A stretch of 64,000 bases of DNA from Rhynchopus euleeides (taxonomy: Eukaryota > Euglenozoa > Diplonemea > Diplonemida > Diplonemidae). The notes under the pieces were generated by a model. That model did no database searches. It saw only the letters and a list, made by a program, of their open reading frames with translations, and had not been told where the DNA came from. A program made the translations under genes and the position numbers. How positions within the stretch are numbered: position 1 is the first letter of the stretch; every line of letters begins with the position of its first letter. The stretch covers positions 1,364,001 to 1,428,000 of the forward strand of contig OY723314.1 in assembly GCA_963210315.1 (NCBI GenBank), given 5' to 3'. Below are positions 1 through 10,500 of the stretch, in pieces.

Positions 1-3000
1 TGTAAGCCTCACTCTGCTATCCCAAGCCGTCTCAGACAGAACCCTGCAGCGGCCCCACTTCTTGACCTGCATGGCCCAGGTGGTGATCTGCCGGTAGCGG
101 GGGGCGACGGCGGGGTCCACCCGATGTGCATGGTGGAGGACATCCAGCACAGCCTCCCGCGCCCTGCGGGGGGGTCCGGACCACAGCGCGGCGACGAAGA
201 GCCCCCTCCATCGCCTGATGTCGGCGTCCTCCCAGCGGGTGACCAGGGCGTCGTAGTAGAGCCTGGACCCCGCTGTCATCGCTGCTGCCTGCCCCTTCCA
301 CTGCACCGGTAGGGGCAGTGCCGAGGTCCTGCGCAGGTTCTGCTCTGCGCCCTCTTTTCGGCGGGCGACGCGCTCCGATTTGGGCACCTCGGGTCCCTCG
401 AGCGGGCGCGCATGCAGCATGGCCCCGAGGCAGTCGAAGCTATCGCGCTGTCGAAGGGGGGTAGCCGTGCCGTCCCGTGTCCGGTAGACTATCGGGGTCA
501 ACGGCTCGGGGGACGTCGAGAAGACATGTGACTTGACCTCTGCGCATATTACCATCCCGGTATCGTGGGAGAAATCTGCAGAGTCATCCACCACTGCTTG
601 CAAGGTCCCCGGGCTGGGGGTCACCGCGTACACATCGTCCACAAACGACAACGCCCTCGTGCCCTGCCGGTGCTCCGCCATGCGCATCCATACACCCACC
701 AGCACGTTGATCAGCACGACGCTAATGGGGCAGCCCTGCATGATGCCGTTGGTTGGCAGGAAGCCCTCCCCGATAGTGCCGCTTACCCGGAAGTGCCGCT
801 GCATTGACCCGTACGCTGCCCGCAGGGTGCGCAGGACTCGGCCGTCGAAGCCGAGCTCCGCAGCTAGACAGAAGGTCAGGTCAATCGGCACCGTGTCGAA
901 GCATTTCTTAAAGTCTAGGGCGACACCGTACAGTGGCCGTCCTGTGAGGTGGGCCTCTTCGATCCGTGCTGCCAGGTGCCAGATGAGGTCCTCCGCGCCG
1001 TGGCCAGGTCTGCATCCGTGCAAGTCCCCAGGCGCAATGCTCTCCAGCCACTTCAGCGCAGGCTTCACTCGGATTGCTGCCCACACCCTGTACAGCACGG
1101 GAGTGATGCTGATGGGGCGCTGCGACAGCGGCTCACCTGAGCTGCCGGGCTTGGGAATGAGGCAAATCATGGCGTGCATCAGCTGCTCCGGCCATTCGCC
1201 CGATCTCTCGACCTCATTGAACACCTCCGCGAACAACTTGAGGAGGTCCCCTGGGAGTTGCCGCAGCTCGTGCACCCTCCAGCCGTGTAGGCCCGGCGAG
1301 GTGGATGTAGACATTTTAGCCAGCGCTGTCCCAACGTCTTCTGCCGTAATGGTCTTACACTCCATCTCGGCCGGGTCAGGGAGGAAGTCGCTGTACCTCT
1401 GTCGGAAGGTGTCCCAGCGAGGCTCAGGCGTCGTCGCATACTTCCGGAAGTAGCCCCCCCACGCAGTATCGCTCCTCAGCAGTTCATCCGCCTCCTTGGG
1501 GCAGGCCGTGAAGGAGCCATCCTCGCGGCGCATGAAGGTGGTAGGGGCGCAGAAGCGGTCTGCGAGGTACGAGAACACTATCCCCGCCTCCTGCGTCCAG
1601 GCCTTCTGCATCCTCGCCTTCCACGTGCGGAGTCTTTCGTCGCGGAGCGCGTCGAACATGCCTCGCTGAGATCCCTCCAGGGCGACAAGGGCCATCTCCA
1701 TCGTCTCGAGGTCCGGCAGTTGTGAGGTGGTGCCCGCCAGCGCCGCCTCCAGCCCCGGGGGAAGGCCCCCTCCCTTCAGCCGCTTCTTCGCAGCGCCCCA
1801 GGCGTGCTCTTCGTTGGGTGTGGGGGGGTATGGCGCAGACTCCAGCAGTCGGTGGCGGCCCTCCAGGATGAGGGTCCGGAGGTTCCCCAACAGCTTGTCC
1901 TTCGCCCGGGTGTTCTTGTCGCCCGCTCCTCGGGCGGAGGCGGGGCGGTGTTTGGTGGCCACCCTCGACCGCTGCATGTGGTAACCCTCCGCCCTGCCCG
2001 TGTACGCCGTTTCCTGCCTTCCGAGTTGGCCCACGTGGACACGCTTCAGGAAGTTCTCGCTGCAGGCTGAGGCCCGGCGGAGGAGTTGCGCTCCTGTTGC
2101 ACCCTCTTTCGTTTCCTCTGCGGTTAGCACATCCAGCAGCACCTCTCTGGCGGCAGCGCCCCCGAGCGTGGGCCTGCACTTAGGAAAGGGGGCGGGGAGG
2201 ATGCAGATTTGCTTCGGTCGGCGGAAGGCGGCGAGATCGAGGTCGACGAAGAGCGGGCAGTGCGTGGGGATGCCGTATTCGCCCTTTTCTGCCACCTCGA
2301 CGGAGCGCAAGGCCGGCGCCGCGCAGGGGTTCAGCAGGCAGATGTCCAGTCTGGTGCCTTCCTTCGATGCCCAGCAGGTGTTCCGAACTTCCTGCTGTTT
2401 CAGCTCTGCGTATGAGACCGCCGCATCGGTCCAACCACCCACCCGGCAGGCCTGGGATAGGACGGCACTGGTCTCCGGGTTGGTGTTGAGGTCCCCCAGC
2501 AGCAACACGGGCACCTGCCCCAGGCCGGCTGCGAGGTCCAGCGCCTCCTGCAGGAGGGTCTCCCGCTGCACTCGCACCTTCATCCCAGAGTGACCATAAA
2601 CGCACAGGATGTGGAGCGCTGTCTTGCCGTTACTGGTTGCGAGCACCACGTGTACCAGGCGGGTACTGTCATGCAGCTTCTTTTCCAGCTTGGTCTTCGG
2701 TTGCACCACTTGCGCTACCAGGCCCTCTTTTGCCATGACTGCCACTCCTCCGGGTCGGGTCTGCTCGTAGCCATTGGCCCCCTTGACCTTGGGCATGCCC
2801 TTACCCCAGTGCATGGACCAGCCGTGGGCCGCGAAGTAGCTGCTGAGCGTGCCCTTGCTGGGGTCCGGGACACGTGTTTCTTGCAGGGCCACAACGTCTG
2901 CCTTCAGGTCCGCCACATCACACAAGTGGGTTGACAGCGACGTGACGTTGGCTGACGCCACCCTGAGTACCCCAGGAGACGCTGGCCGCGGCGCGGGGCG

Positions 3001-3864
3001 TCGCGGCGGCGGCCTGGGAGCAGGGCCGCGTAACGGGGAGATTGTGGTAGCAGCGGTTGCGGTTGGAGCTACTGGAGGAGGGGTGGGAGTCGCGGTGGGG
3101 AGTTTCCATCTGTTTGTGGTGGAGGCTGCTAACTCCCTGGCTAGCGTGAGGGGGATGCGCAGCACGTCGTAGTGGAAGGGCCTCCACGTGAGGCATATCA
3201 CTTTGTCGCCTGACCCGACGCGCCCCAGGTACAGCCTATCCGTAGTGCCGAGTACCCACACCTGGGCCCCCAACACCTCAGCCGCTACCCTGAGTGTAGC
3301 CCCGTCCCCGTAGACCCCGCTCTGTGCCTGCGCCGCGATGTAGTCGTCGTAGGACGGGGGTGCCCGGGGGTCATCTATATCGGGCGCGTAGGTTGCTCGC
3401 CTCTCGGCGTCCTGTCCCAGGGCTTCGACTACAGCTGCTCTGAGAGAGGCCGCCGTCCATCCCGCACATTGCACCGCGAGGCCGGTGTATTGGCAGTTGC
3501 CATCTTTCGCCACCGCCTCTCGCACTGCCAGCAGTCGTTGCGCCATCTCTGCCAGCCATCGGTCGTCCTGCTCTACTGAGGAGGGGGAGTACTCCTGTCC
3601 CCCTCCTCCCCGAAGCCCCCGGGGTTCTCCTGCCCCAGGGGCGTGGCTTCTATGCTCTCTCGCTCTATCTAAGGGTCCCGCAGAGGTTACTCCTGTCCCT
3701 GCGGGTTTTGGTTTTCTATGGGGGGGTTGTGGGGAGGGTTCGCCGGCGGCGAGAGGGTGCTGCGCCACGGGCGCTCCCCCTATCCCCTGGTCGGCGCCCC
3801 CGCCGGGGGAACCGGAAGCCTTAGGGTGTAGGCCGGGTCCCCCCTTGAGGGGGCGCCTCACCCC
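1..3864 (-). CDS. Retrotransposon ORF2 polyprotein: OTU protease, AP endonuclease, reverse transcriptase (partial)
   Basis: I translated the minus strand by hand; 1,288 codons are open to the left edge. (1) OTU-like cysteine protease at about 3520-3150: DGNCQYTGLAV contains the Asp-Gly-Asn-Cys nucleophile motif and WRPFHYDVL the catalytic His. (2) Exonuclease-endonuclease-phosphatase domain at about 2985-2230: ASANVTSL, ALQETR with the catalytic Glu, LLGDLNTNPET, and a C-terminal PTHCPLF in place of the usual SDH. (3) Reverse transcriptase at about 1250-500: CLIPKPGSSG, motif A VALDFKKCFDTV, motif B MQGCPISVVL, and motif C FVDDVYAV in place of the usual YADD/FADD. The first ATG of the frame (about 3545) lies some 105 open codons after the ORF1 stop, so initiation may instead be by readthrough of the TAG. 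RNase H lies beyond the edge. Confidence 0.88.
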
Positions 3865-3867
3865 CTA
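3835..3867 (-). promoter_or_regulatory. ORF1/ORF2 junction: single in-frame TAG followed by a GC hairpin
   Basis: ORF1 ends with TAC-TAG-GGG-GTG, and the codons after the TAG stay in the same frame into ORF2. Immediately downstream on the minus strand, AGGGGG...CCCCCT can pair across seven bases, with a further G-run beyond. A UAG followed by G and a 3' stem is the layout of programmed stop-codon readthrough. Function is inferred; reinitiation at a downstream ATG, or TAG read as sense, are alternatives. Confidence 0.45.
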
Positions 3868-6345
3868 GTAGGGGGTGTAGCGCTTAGCCCCCCTCCACAG
3901 TCGGGGTGCCTTGCCGTTCTTGCCCGCGCCCTTCCCCGCCACCCGGGGTGTGTCGTTGACGTCCTGATCAGCTGCCGCGTCCCCTTGTCCGGCCTCGGCC
4001 CCTTTGTTCCCGAGCGCGGGTTGCTGAGGGGGGGGTAGCTGCTCGGACGCCGGGGGCTGCCCTTCGCCTCCGCATCCGGGGTCAGGCTGCTGCTGCTGCT
4101 GCGGTGCGGGCACGGGTGTATCCCCGGGCGCAGGGGCGGCTGCGGGCGCTGCGGAGGTGGCGGTGGTGGTGTTGTTGTTGCTATCAGACGCGGGGGGTTC
4201 GAGGTCAGCGTTGGCTGTAGGGGCAGGTTGGTCAGCCCCCGCCGGTGGTGGCGCGACTGCCGTTTCAGTCTTGGCCGGCTCCGCTGTTGCCGCCACTGGG
4301 GGGGGTGGCGCTGTTGTTGCTGTTGTTGTTGCTGCCGTTGCCGTTGCATTTGCATGGAGCAGCGCCTCCCTCACCTGCGCATCCTCGCGGATGACCTCTT
4401 GCAGGGTCGCCGAGGCCCTCTCCCGTTCCCTGGAGGTGTCCCTGCCCTCGCGTTTGCGGGCCCGCCGCGGGGAGCGGCACCGGCTCCTGCGCTGCTCACC
4501 TGGCCTCCCCCGGGCGGGCTGGGCATGGTAGTGGTGGTGGAGCTCGGCGAGGTGCGCCCTCGTCTCCTCCGCGACTGCCCGCTGTGATTCAGCGAGCTCG
4601 GCGCGCATCCCCTCCAGCTGCCGCCGCCCGTCCGCCACCATGGCCTGCTGGGCATCGTTGCCCACGCGCTGCCTGCCCAGCTCCTCCCGGAGCTCGCCCA
4701 GCTGCTGCTCGCTCGCGGCCCGCAGGCCTTCCGCAGTCGCTTGCGCTGTCGCCTGCACGTCGGCGAGGGCGGCTGTCAGGCGCGCGTCCGCCTGGGCTTG
4801 GCTGAGGCGCCCCTCATCGGCGACGGCGGCCATACGCGACAGCAGCTCCACCCCCTTCTGCTGCTGCTCGCTCAGCGCGGCCGTGATGCGGGCGACCTCT
4901 GCCTGCCCCGCGCTGCTCACCCTCCTCTGCTCGTCCTTGAAGGACTTGAGCTCCTTGCGGAGGCCGCTCATCCCCGTCTGCAGGGATTTCGCCTGGAGCT
5001 GGGGCAGTGCCTGCTGCGCCTCCCCCACGCTCCCCTGCAGCCCCAGCATCGCCTCCCGGGCCCCCTGCACCTCCGCGAGCAGGGCGTTGCGGTGCTCCTC
5101 GCCCTGGTCGTGGCGGGTGGCGTGCTGCTGCAGCTGCTCCCGCACTGCCCGGAGGCTCGCCTCCAGCTTCGCCGCCCTCCCGCCGAGGGCCTCACCCCTG
5201 CGGCGCTCTTCCCCGAGGCCGCTCTCCGCGTCCTTGCGCAGGCCAACAAGCAGGCCGCGCAGCTCCCCGTGCACTCGGGCGTGCTCCACGCCCTGCCCCT
5301 CCAGCTGCGTCTTCAGCTCGCGCACAGCCTTCGGCGTGCCAGGCTGAGGGGGGGTCGCGGCGGGACGCTCCTGGAGGTCGTCCAGCTGGCGCTGCTGGGC
5401 TGCCAGGCGCTGCAGGAGCTCATCCTGCCGGGCTTGCTGCTCCCCGAGCTGTTGATGGAGTCGCCGTACCTCGGCGTGCTCCTCCTGCGCGGCTGCCCTC
5501 TGCTCCCCAAGCTCCTGTTGAAGTCGCCGCACTTCGGCGCGCTCCCCTTGCGTGGTCGCTTGCTGGTGGCCTTGTTGTGCAGCGAGTTGTTGCTCAAGGC
5601 GCTGCCGTTGCAGGTCCTGCTGTCTCTGCTGCTCCTTGAGCAGGCGCTGCACCTCCTGCTGCAGCGCGGGTACGCCGTCCTGCGTGGGGGCACTGGCGCC
5701 GGGGTCAGCTGCGGTGGCGGCGGCGGTGGCTGCGGCGGGGTCATGGCCGAGGGCCACCAGGCGGCGGCCCAGACGCTCCAGGTCCTTCTGGAGCCGCTCC
5801 ACGCGCTGGCGGGCCTGCTGCGCGTGTTGCTGCGCAGCCGCTGCGGCGCCACCCCCGCGTCCGGTCTTCCCCAGGTGCGTCCTGGACTTGGCGGCCCGGC
5901 CCGCCTTCGCCGCCGCCTCGCGCTCCTCCCGCACTCTGGCCTGGAGGCCGTCGTACCGCCTCTTGAGGCGGTCCAGCTCCTCTCCCTTCTTCCGCTCCTC
6001 CGCCAGCCGCCGCTTCTCCTCCTCCAGCATCGCCGTGTCCGTGAGGGCCACGGCCTTGCCGTTCACCTGCACCGACCATGTGGGGGGGGTGCCAGAGGGG
6101 GGGGGGGGGGGGCTGTCCGCGATGACGACGGCTACGCCGTCCTTCGGCTCCTCGACATGCGCCTCCCACTGGAGATGGCGGAGGATGGCGCGGACATGCG
6201 CCGCGCGGTACAGGGGGGGGAGGGGCCCGAGGGTGTATTCCCGGGGTTCGTTGAAAACGAGGGGGGGCAGGGGGGCGGCCTGTTGGCCACCGGCCTGGGG
6301 GCCGGTGTTACCGGAGGAGACCCCGTGGAGGTCGGCCTGTGACAT
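3865..6345 (-). CDS. Retrotransposon ORF1 protein, coiled-coil and Gln/Ala-rich
   Basis: This is a protein of about 826 residues if it starts at the ATG at 6345-6343; the same frame is open for 42 more codons upstream but without a better ATG. After a proline-rich N-terminus it is almost entirely heptad-like coiled coil rich in Gln, Ala, Glu, Arg and Leu (LQQELGEQ and LHQQLGEQ repeats). A basic Arg/Ser patch follows (RRSRCRSPRRARKRE), then a low-complexity Ala/Thr/Pro/Gln tail. A coiled coil plus a basic region fits ORF1 proteins of LINE elements, which bind element RNA in a particle. No RRM or CCHC knuckle is visible. It ends at TAG (3867-3865), and ORF2 continues in the same frame directly after it. 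The function is inferred from architecture and position. Confidence 0.75.
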   Translation of the reverse strand: MSQADLHGVSSGNTGPQAGGQQAAPLPPLVFNEPREYTLGPLPPLYRAAHVRAILRHLQWEAHVEEPKDGVAVVIADSPPPPPSGTPPTWSVQVNGKAVALTDTAMLEEEKRRLAEERKKGEELDRLKRRYDGLQARVREEREAAAKAGRAAKSRTHLGKTGRGGGAAAAAQQHAQQARQRVERLQKDLERLGRRLVALGHDPAAATAAATAADPGASAPTQDGVPALQQEVQRLLKEQQRQQDLQRQRLEQQLAAQQGHQQATTQGERAEVRRLQQELGEQRAAAQEEHAEVRRLHQQLGEQQARQDELLQRLAAQQRQLDDLQERPAATPPQPGTPKAVRELKTQLEGQGVEHARVHGELRGLLVGLRKDAESGLGEERRRGEALGGRAAKLEASLRAVREQLQQHATRHDQGEEHRNALLAEVQGAREAMLGLQGSVGEAQQALPQLQAKSLQTGMSGLRKELKSFKDEQRRVSSAGQAEVARITAALSEQQQKGVELLSRMAAVADEGRLSQAQADARLTAALADVQATAQATAEGLRAASEQQLGELREELGRQRVGNDAQQAMVADGRRQLEGMRAELAESQRAVAEETRAHLAELHHHYHAQPARGRPGEQRRSRCRSPRRARKREGRDTSRERERASATLQEVIREDAQVREALLHANATATAATTTATTAPPPPVAATAEPAKTETAVAPPPAGADQPAPTANADLEPPASDSNNNTTTATSAAPAAAPAPGDTPVPAPQQQQQPDPGCGGEGQPPASEQLPPPQQPALGNKGAEAGQGDAAADQDVNDTPRVAGKGAGKNGKAPRLWRGAKRYTPY

Positions 6346-6734
6346 CTGTGTGGGTGAGGGTGTGTCGGCATAGATTGCAACACATGTGTAGGCAGGGGGG
6401 GCGAGTGGGTGGGTGGGGGGGGGAGAGGGTTGTGTGATGTGAGGAAATGTGTGGAAAATCCATCGGATCAAAAATTTAAAAAAACAATGCCAGAAGAAGA
6501 AGTTGCTGTGCGGGCCTCAGCTCCCCCGCCCCCCCCCCCCCTCCGCCCCCCTCCCACGTGTGGATTTTTCATACCGTGGAACAATCAATTCTGCGTTCTA
6601 CTCTTTACCCCCCGCTGCAAGCGCCCCTCTCCCACTGGGAGGAGGGCAGAGCTCTTCAAACTATCGACCCAACGACCCGCCGACTTTGGTCAGGGGCTTG
6701 GCATGACGTGGATCATGTCAACCTGTGAACAGGC

Positions 6735-6763
6735 GTTCATTACCGTGGCCTCCGGCGGCTGGG
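6735..6763 (-). repeat. Partial copy of a dispersed hairpin repeat
   Basis: GTTCATTACCGTGGCC followed by TCCGGCGGCTGGG matches the start of the repeat seen in full at 45715, 48103 and 48316. The GC-rich hairpin part is missing here. Confidence 0.6.
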
Positions 6764-6822
6764 CAATTACGGCACGCGTAGTGCCGTAATTGCAGAGCCA
6801 CATCTCACCTCATCACAGGTCG

Positions 6823-6846
6823 AGGTGTGTGCGTTTCACCACAACC
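6823..6846 (+). promoter_or_regulatory. Conserved motif upstream of the ankyrin gene
   Basis: AGGTGTGTGCGTTTCACC plus ACAACC recurs with one mismatch at 20900-20923, upstream of the gene at 21107. Both copies are followed by C-rich sequence. It may be a promoter or 5'-leader element, or the relic of a repeat. Nothing direct shows function. Confidence 0.3.
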
Positions 6847-7570
6847 CCTCCCCTCCCCTCCCCTCGGGTATTTCGCATAGGATGCCGGATGTGTGAACAC
6901 GTTTGTGCGGTTTGTTCTGTGTTTGTGTGAACATGTTGTGTGTGTGTATGCTCCACCCAACCCGACACATTTCTGTACTTCAGACAGGTAAGGTCACTCG
7001 ACACGCGGGGGGGGGGGGGGTTTGTGTGTGGTTTTTCTGCCAGCCGATATCACTAGCGCCAGCGAGAAAAAAAACGCGTGGAAGCGATCAATGCAAAAAT
7101 CATCTGAAAGGAAGACTCGAGAGACTGCTGCTGTATTTTTCAGCCATTTTGAGCCAATTACTGGTCCATTACGAGGCCATATTGCGTAGTTCATGTGTAC
7201 TTGTGCGTAGTTCGTGCGCATCATGCGAAGCATTTTCAGCAACACCACCCCCCTCCGCCCCCTTTTTGTTCTGCCACCCCCACCCCACCCCAACACACCC
7301 CCACCCCTTCCACACACAGGGCTGAGTGTGGGGAGGAGGTAATTGGGTGCCACGCGGTGAACACCCCACCCTAACCACACCCCACCCCACCCCACCCCCC
7401 CCCTCCTGCAAACCTCCTGTGTTGCATGCCGAGACACACACCCCTCACCCCACCCCCTCCCCACAGCCCCCCCCTTTTGACATAGCCACCTGGGTAGGCT
7501 AGAGTTGCCTACTCTCTGCCTCCCCCCCCCTCCCCCCCTCCCCACCCCCCGCCCCCCCCTAGCTGCAACA

Positions 7571-10500
7571 ATGATGCTCAGCGTCTCCGCTTCGGGGGAT
7601 GACAAGAAGACCTCCCGCCACATGTGGAACAAGGCGAGCCAGAAGTTCCAGCAGACCCGGGGGAAGAGGAAGGCACACATGACCGCGACGGACCCCCTCT
7701 TCTCTGCACTGGCCAGCCTCCCTCAGGTCCCCGCTGCGAGGCTGGAGGTCGTGGCCGGGCTTATGGGGCACTACAAAGACCCCACGCTTTCCGACGAACC
7801 TCTCGAGTCTGCACAGCGCTGGGTTGGGGACCGCATCCGGAACGCGCAGGGGGTCACCTCTGAGCCTGTCGACCGAAGCACGCTTCTTGACTCCTTCGCC
7901 AGCGTCGTAAAGTCGATGTGCAAACGCGAGGGCGTCAAGGCAGTCGCCGAAGCTGTCGTCGACGCCATGCTATCGCACGACTTCCGCACCGACGTCCTCC
8001 GCGCCCTGATGTCCGCACTCTCCGAAGACTACCAAGGCCTGGACTCCTCCGACACCCCGGCCCTCTCCGATGGCCTCTGCGACCCACACCAGGTCACCCA
8101 AACGCAATACCTCCCGCCTGTCGTCGACTTCTTCTCCGGAACCTTTGTCCGCGACTCCGTCTCCTCTGTGGTGCAAGACATGGGCCTCTGGCACGACCCC
8201 CGCGGCTCCAACATCTGGCCCAGAGGATGCACAGCAGGCGGGGGCAGCGCCCGCGGGGCCCTCTCCGACCCAGTCGGGGATCTGCTGGGGAGCTGCATCT
8301 CCCTCGCGGCGCACCACTCCTCCGGGCAGGACCTCGATGTGGTGTACCCCCTGTTCGCCTACACCTACACGATGTGCGAGCGGGCTGTGTTTGCGATCTG
8401 GATCCCCATACCACGCCCCGCCGCCAACCCCGCGGGGAGCGCCGACAACCCAGCTCCTGCGGCGAAGAGGACCCACCTCCGCGCAGCCCTCGCAGCGCAG
8501 GGCAGCGGAGGTACTGCGGATGCCGGGGGCCCTGCAGGCTCCTGGCGAACCGTCTCCCAGAGTGCAGGGCTCGGCGATGCCTTCGCCAGGCGGAGGCCCC
8601 CGGAAGGGCTTCACCTGACAGGGGAGGCTGCCGCTGAGATAGCCGACGCGCTGCCCTCCCAGGACAAGCTCGCGATGGGCCTCTCCATGACTGGGGGGCG
8701 TTACGGATATGGGGAGCTGTGCCTGTTCACCTCGAGCCACGGGGGGATGCTGTTCAGGCGTGCGCTGTCGACACCCCTCCCCTCCGGGATCGACTCCCTC
8801 GTCCTCTATAGGTATGAAAATATCTACCGCGGGGGCGCGGGGGGGCATCCGGAGGTGCCCCACAGCCCAGCCGACAGCAGCGCCGGGGGCCGGGGGGACA
8901 CCACTCCCGCCTCCGCAAGGCAGGGGTCGATCCAAGACGAATCCATCTCTGGGGTCGTCTCGCCGACCCTCCCCTCCGCAGCTGCTTTTCCGGAATTCTC
9001 ATCGCCTCCGGTGTCCCCCCACAGGCAGCATGCAGGGGAAGCAGGGGTTTCGCCACCATCCGCCGTTATTGAGGAGGGGGTGGCCTCCCCACTGTGGGAC
9101 AGCGTGGGGTGGGTCCCCCCTCTGGCAAACGCGATCCGCCCCGGGGCCTTTCGGTTCGGGGATCTGCCCCCCAGCGGGGTGTTGGAGTATGTGCACTCAA
9201 GGAGGGCTGACGAGGCCCTGGGGCCCGGGGTGGGCTGCGACGGCGCAGCCGCTGCGGCAACCCCAGCGAGCTGGAAGGCCCTGCCTGTTAATAACAACGC
9301 AGCGCTTGTCGAGCTTCTCGCAGAGTGTAGGGAGGTGGTAAACCCAACTGAGTTCCGGGCTGACCTCCTCAACAGGGCGCAGGACCTGGTGGCGGCGTTC
9401 CCTCAGCCCGTTGGGGTTGTCAGGGGTGTGTGCTGGAGGCCCGTCGCGGCGCTGCGGACCTGGGAGGGCATCACAGAGCAGGAGGCGTCGGATATCGCCA
9501 AAACCTCCATCACATCGGACACGACTGTGCTGTCGTGGATGCCCATCGGGGAGGTTCTGATCGAGGAGAACGTCAGCAAGGCGGATCTCGGCGTGGCGTG
9601 GCTCCTCTCCCTCGAGCAGCCGTTCAGCATTGTGAAGGATGAGGGCTCATGCGCTTATGTCAACGGAAGCTCACTCAGCATCCGATGGTGCGCGACAGGG
9701 GTGTTTGGGCTCGTCGGGGGTGGGCTCCAAGGTGCGGACCGTGTCCCCGATGAGGCGGTGGATGCGCAGTGCTACGCAACCCGTGTCCTCGCGAAGAAGA
9801 AGCGGCATATCGCCGCCCAGCTCGGATCTGACGGAGCCCTCACGTTTGTCGACCTGGCGAGCGCCGGGAAGGTCACCCCTGTGGCGGATGGGTCGACCCG
9901 CCTCCTCCTGCGCTGCGACCCGCTGGACCCCCGCGACGTGTCGTGGCACTTCCGGAGGATATTCAACAAGAAGCTGCGCGGGCAGCTCCACCCGACCCCC
10001 GGAACCATCGCCAACGCCCTCAGCCTCCACTACCTCATCTACCCACCCCACGGGAGGTATATCGCGGCATTCTCAGGAGATCCCCTAGTCCTCTGCGATG
10101 CCCACACCGGTAATCTCTGTGAGATGACACGACTCCTGAAGGCGATGGAGACACAGCCGCACAGCCTCGTCAACCGGACCATGCGGCATTTGCAGGGGAA
10201 GAGGGGCTCCGCGGAGCTGGTGATCGACACGTCAACCCATGCGAATGCGTCGAAATCGTATTATGCGGAGTATGTCATGCCGCAGCAGGGTGGCGGTGCT
10301 GAGGCTGTTGCGAAGGACACCAAGGTTGTGGCGGGGCAGCCGGCGGCGGATCCTGTCGTGTTTGAGACGCGCGATGGAGGGGCGCGTGCGGTGTGGAGCC
10401 ACGATGCGGCCCGCGGGGGGCACTGGCTGCTGCACCTGCCTGACAGGGCGTGCGTCGATGCGAAGGAGGCTGTGCTGAACCTCCGCGGTTTCATGGCATA

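Larger units (their letters stand above)
1..6471 (-). mobile_element. Non-LTR (LINE-like) retrotransposon, copy 1, 3' part beyond the window
   Basis: Read on the minus strand, this block has the layout of a two-ORF non-LTR retrotransposon: a long coiled-coil ORF1, then an ORF2 with OTU-type protease, apurinic-endonuclease-like domain and reverse transcriptase. The frame stays open from 3864 to position 1, so the copy looks intact as far as it can be seen. The missing 3' part (zinc knuckle, RNase H, C-terminal zinc region) is represented by a second, 5'-truncated copy at 58.2-60.6 kb. The two copies overlap at about 1-200 and 60,450-60,640 and are clearly homologous there (both read VPRYRQI and VQVKKW-like strings). 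No LTRs are seen. The exact 5' end, somewhere around 6.4-6.8 kb, is not resolved. Confidence 0.88.
6472..7570. other. Intergenic spacer between retrotransposon and ankyrin gene
   Basis: There is no supported gene. The stretch contains long C-runs (about 6527, 7250-7300, 7375-7405, 7525-7560), a G-run at 7009 and a near-palindrome at about 6769-6794 (AATTACGGCAC ... GTGCCGTAATT). It ends in CCCCCCCCTAG-CTGCAACA just before the ATG at 7571, which could be a 3' splice site of an intron in the 5' untranslated region. Confidence 0.6.

Noticed and set aside
533..1453. 306-codon plus-strand frame
   Set aside because: It lies opposite the reverse transcriptase core, whose catalytic motifs read on the minus strand.
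4741..6342. 533-codon plus-strand frame opposite ORF1
   Set aside because: It is the antisense shadow of a Gln/Ala/Leu-rich coiled-coil frame in GC-rich DNA and has no motif of its own.
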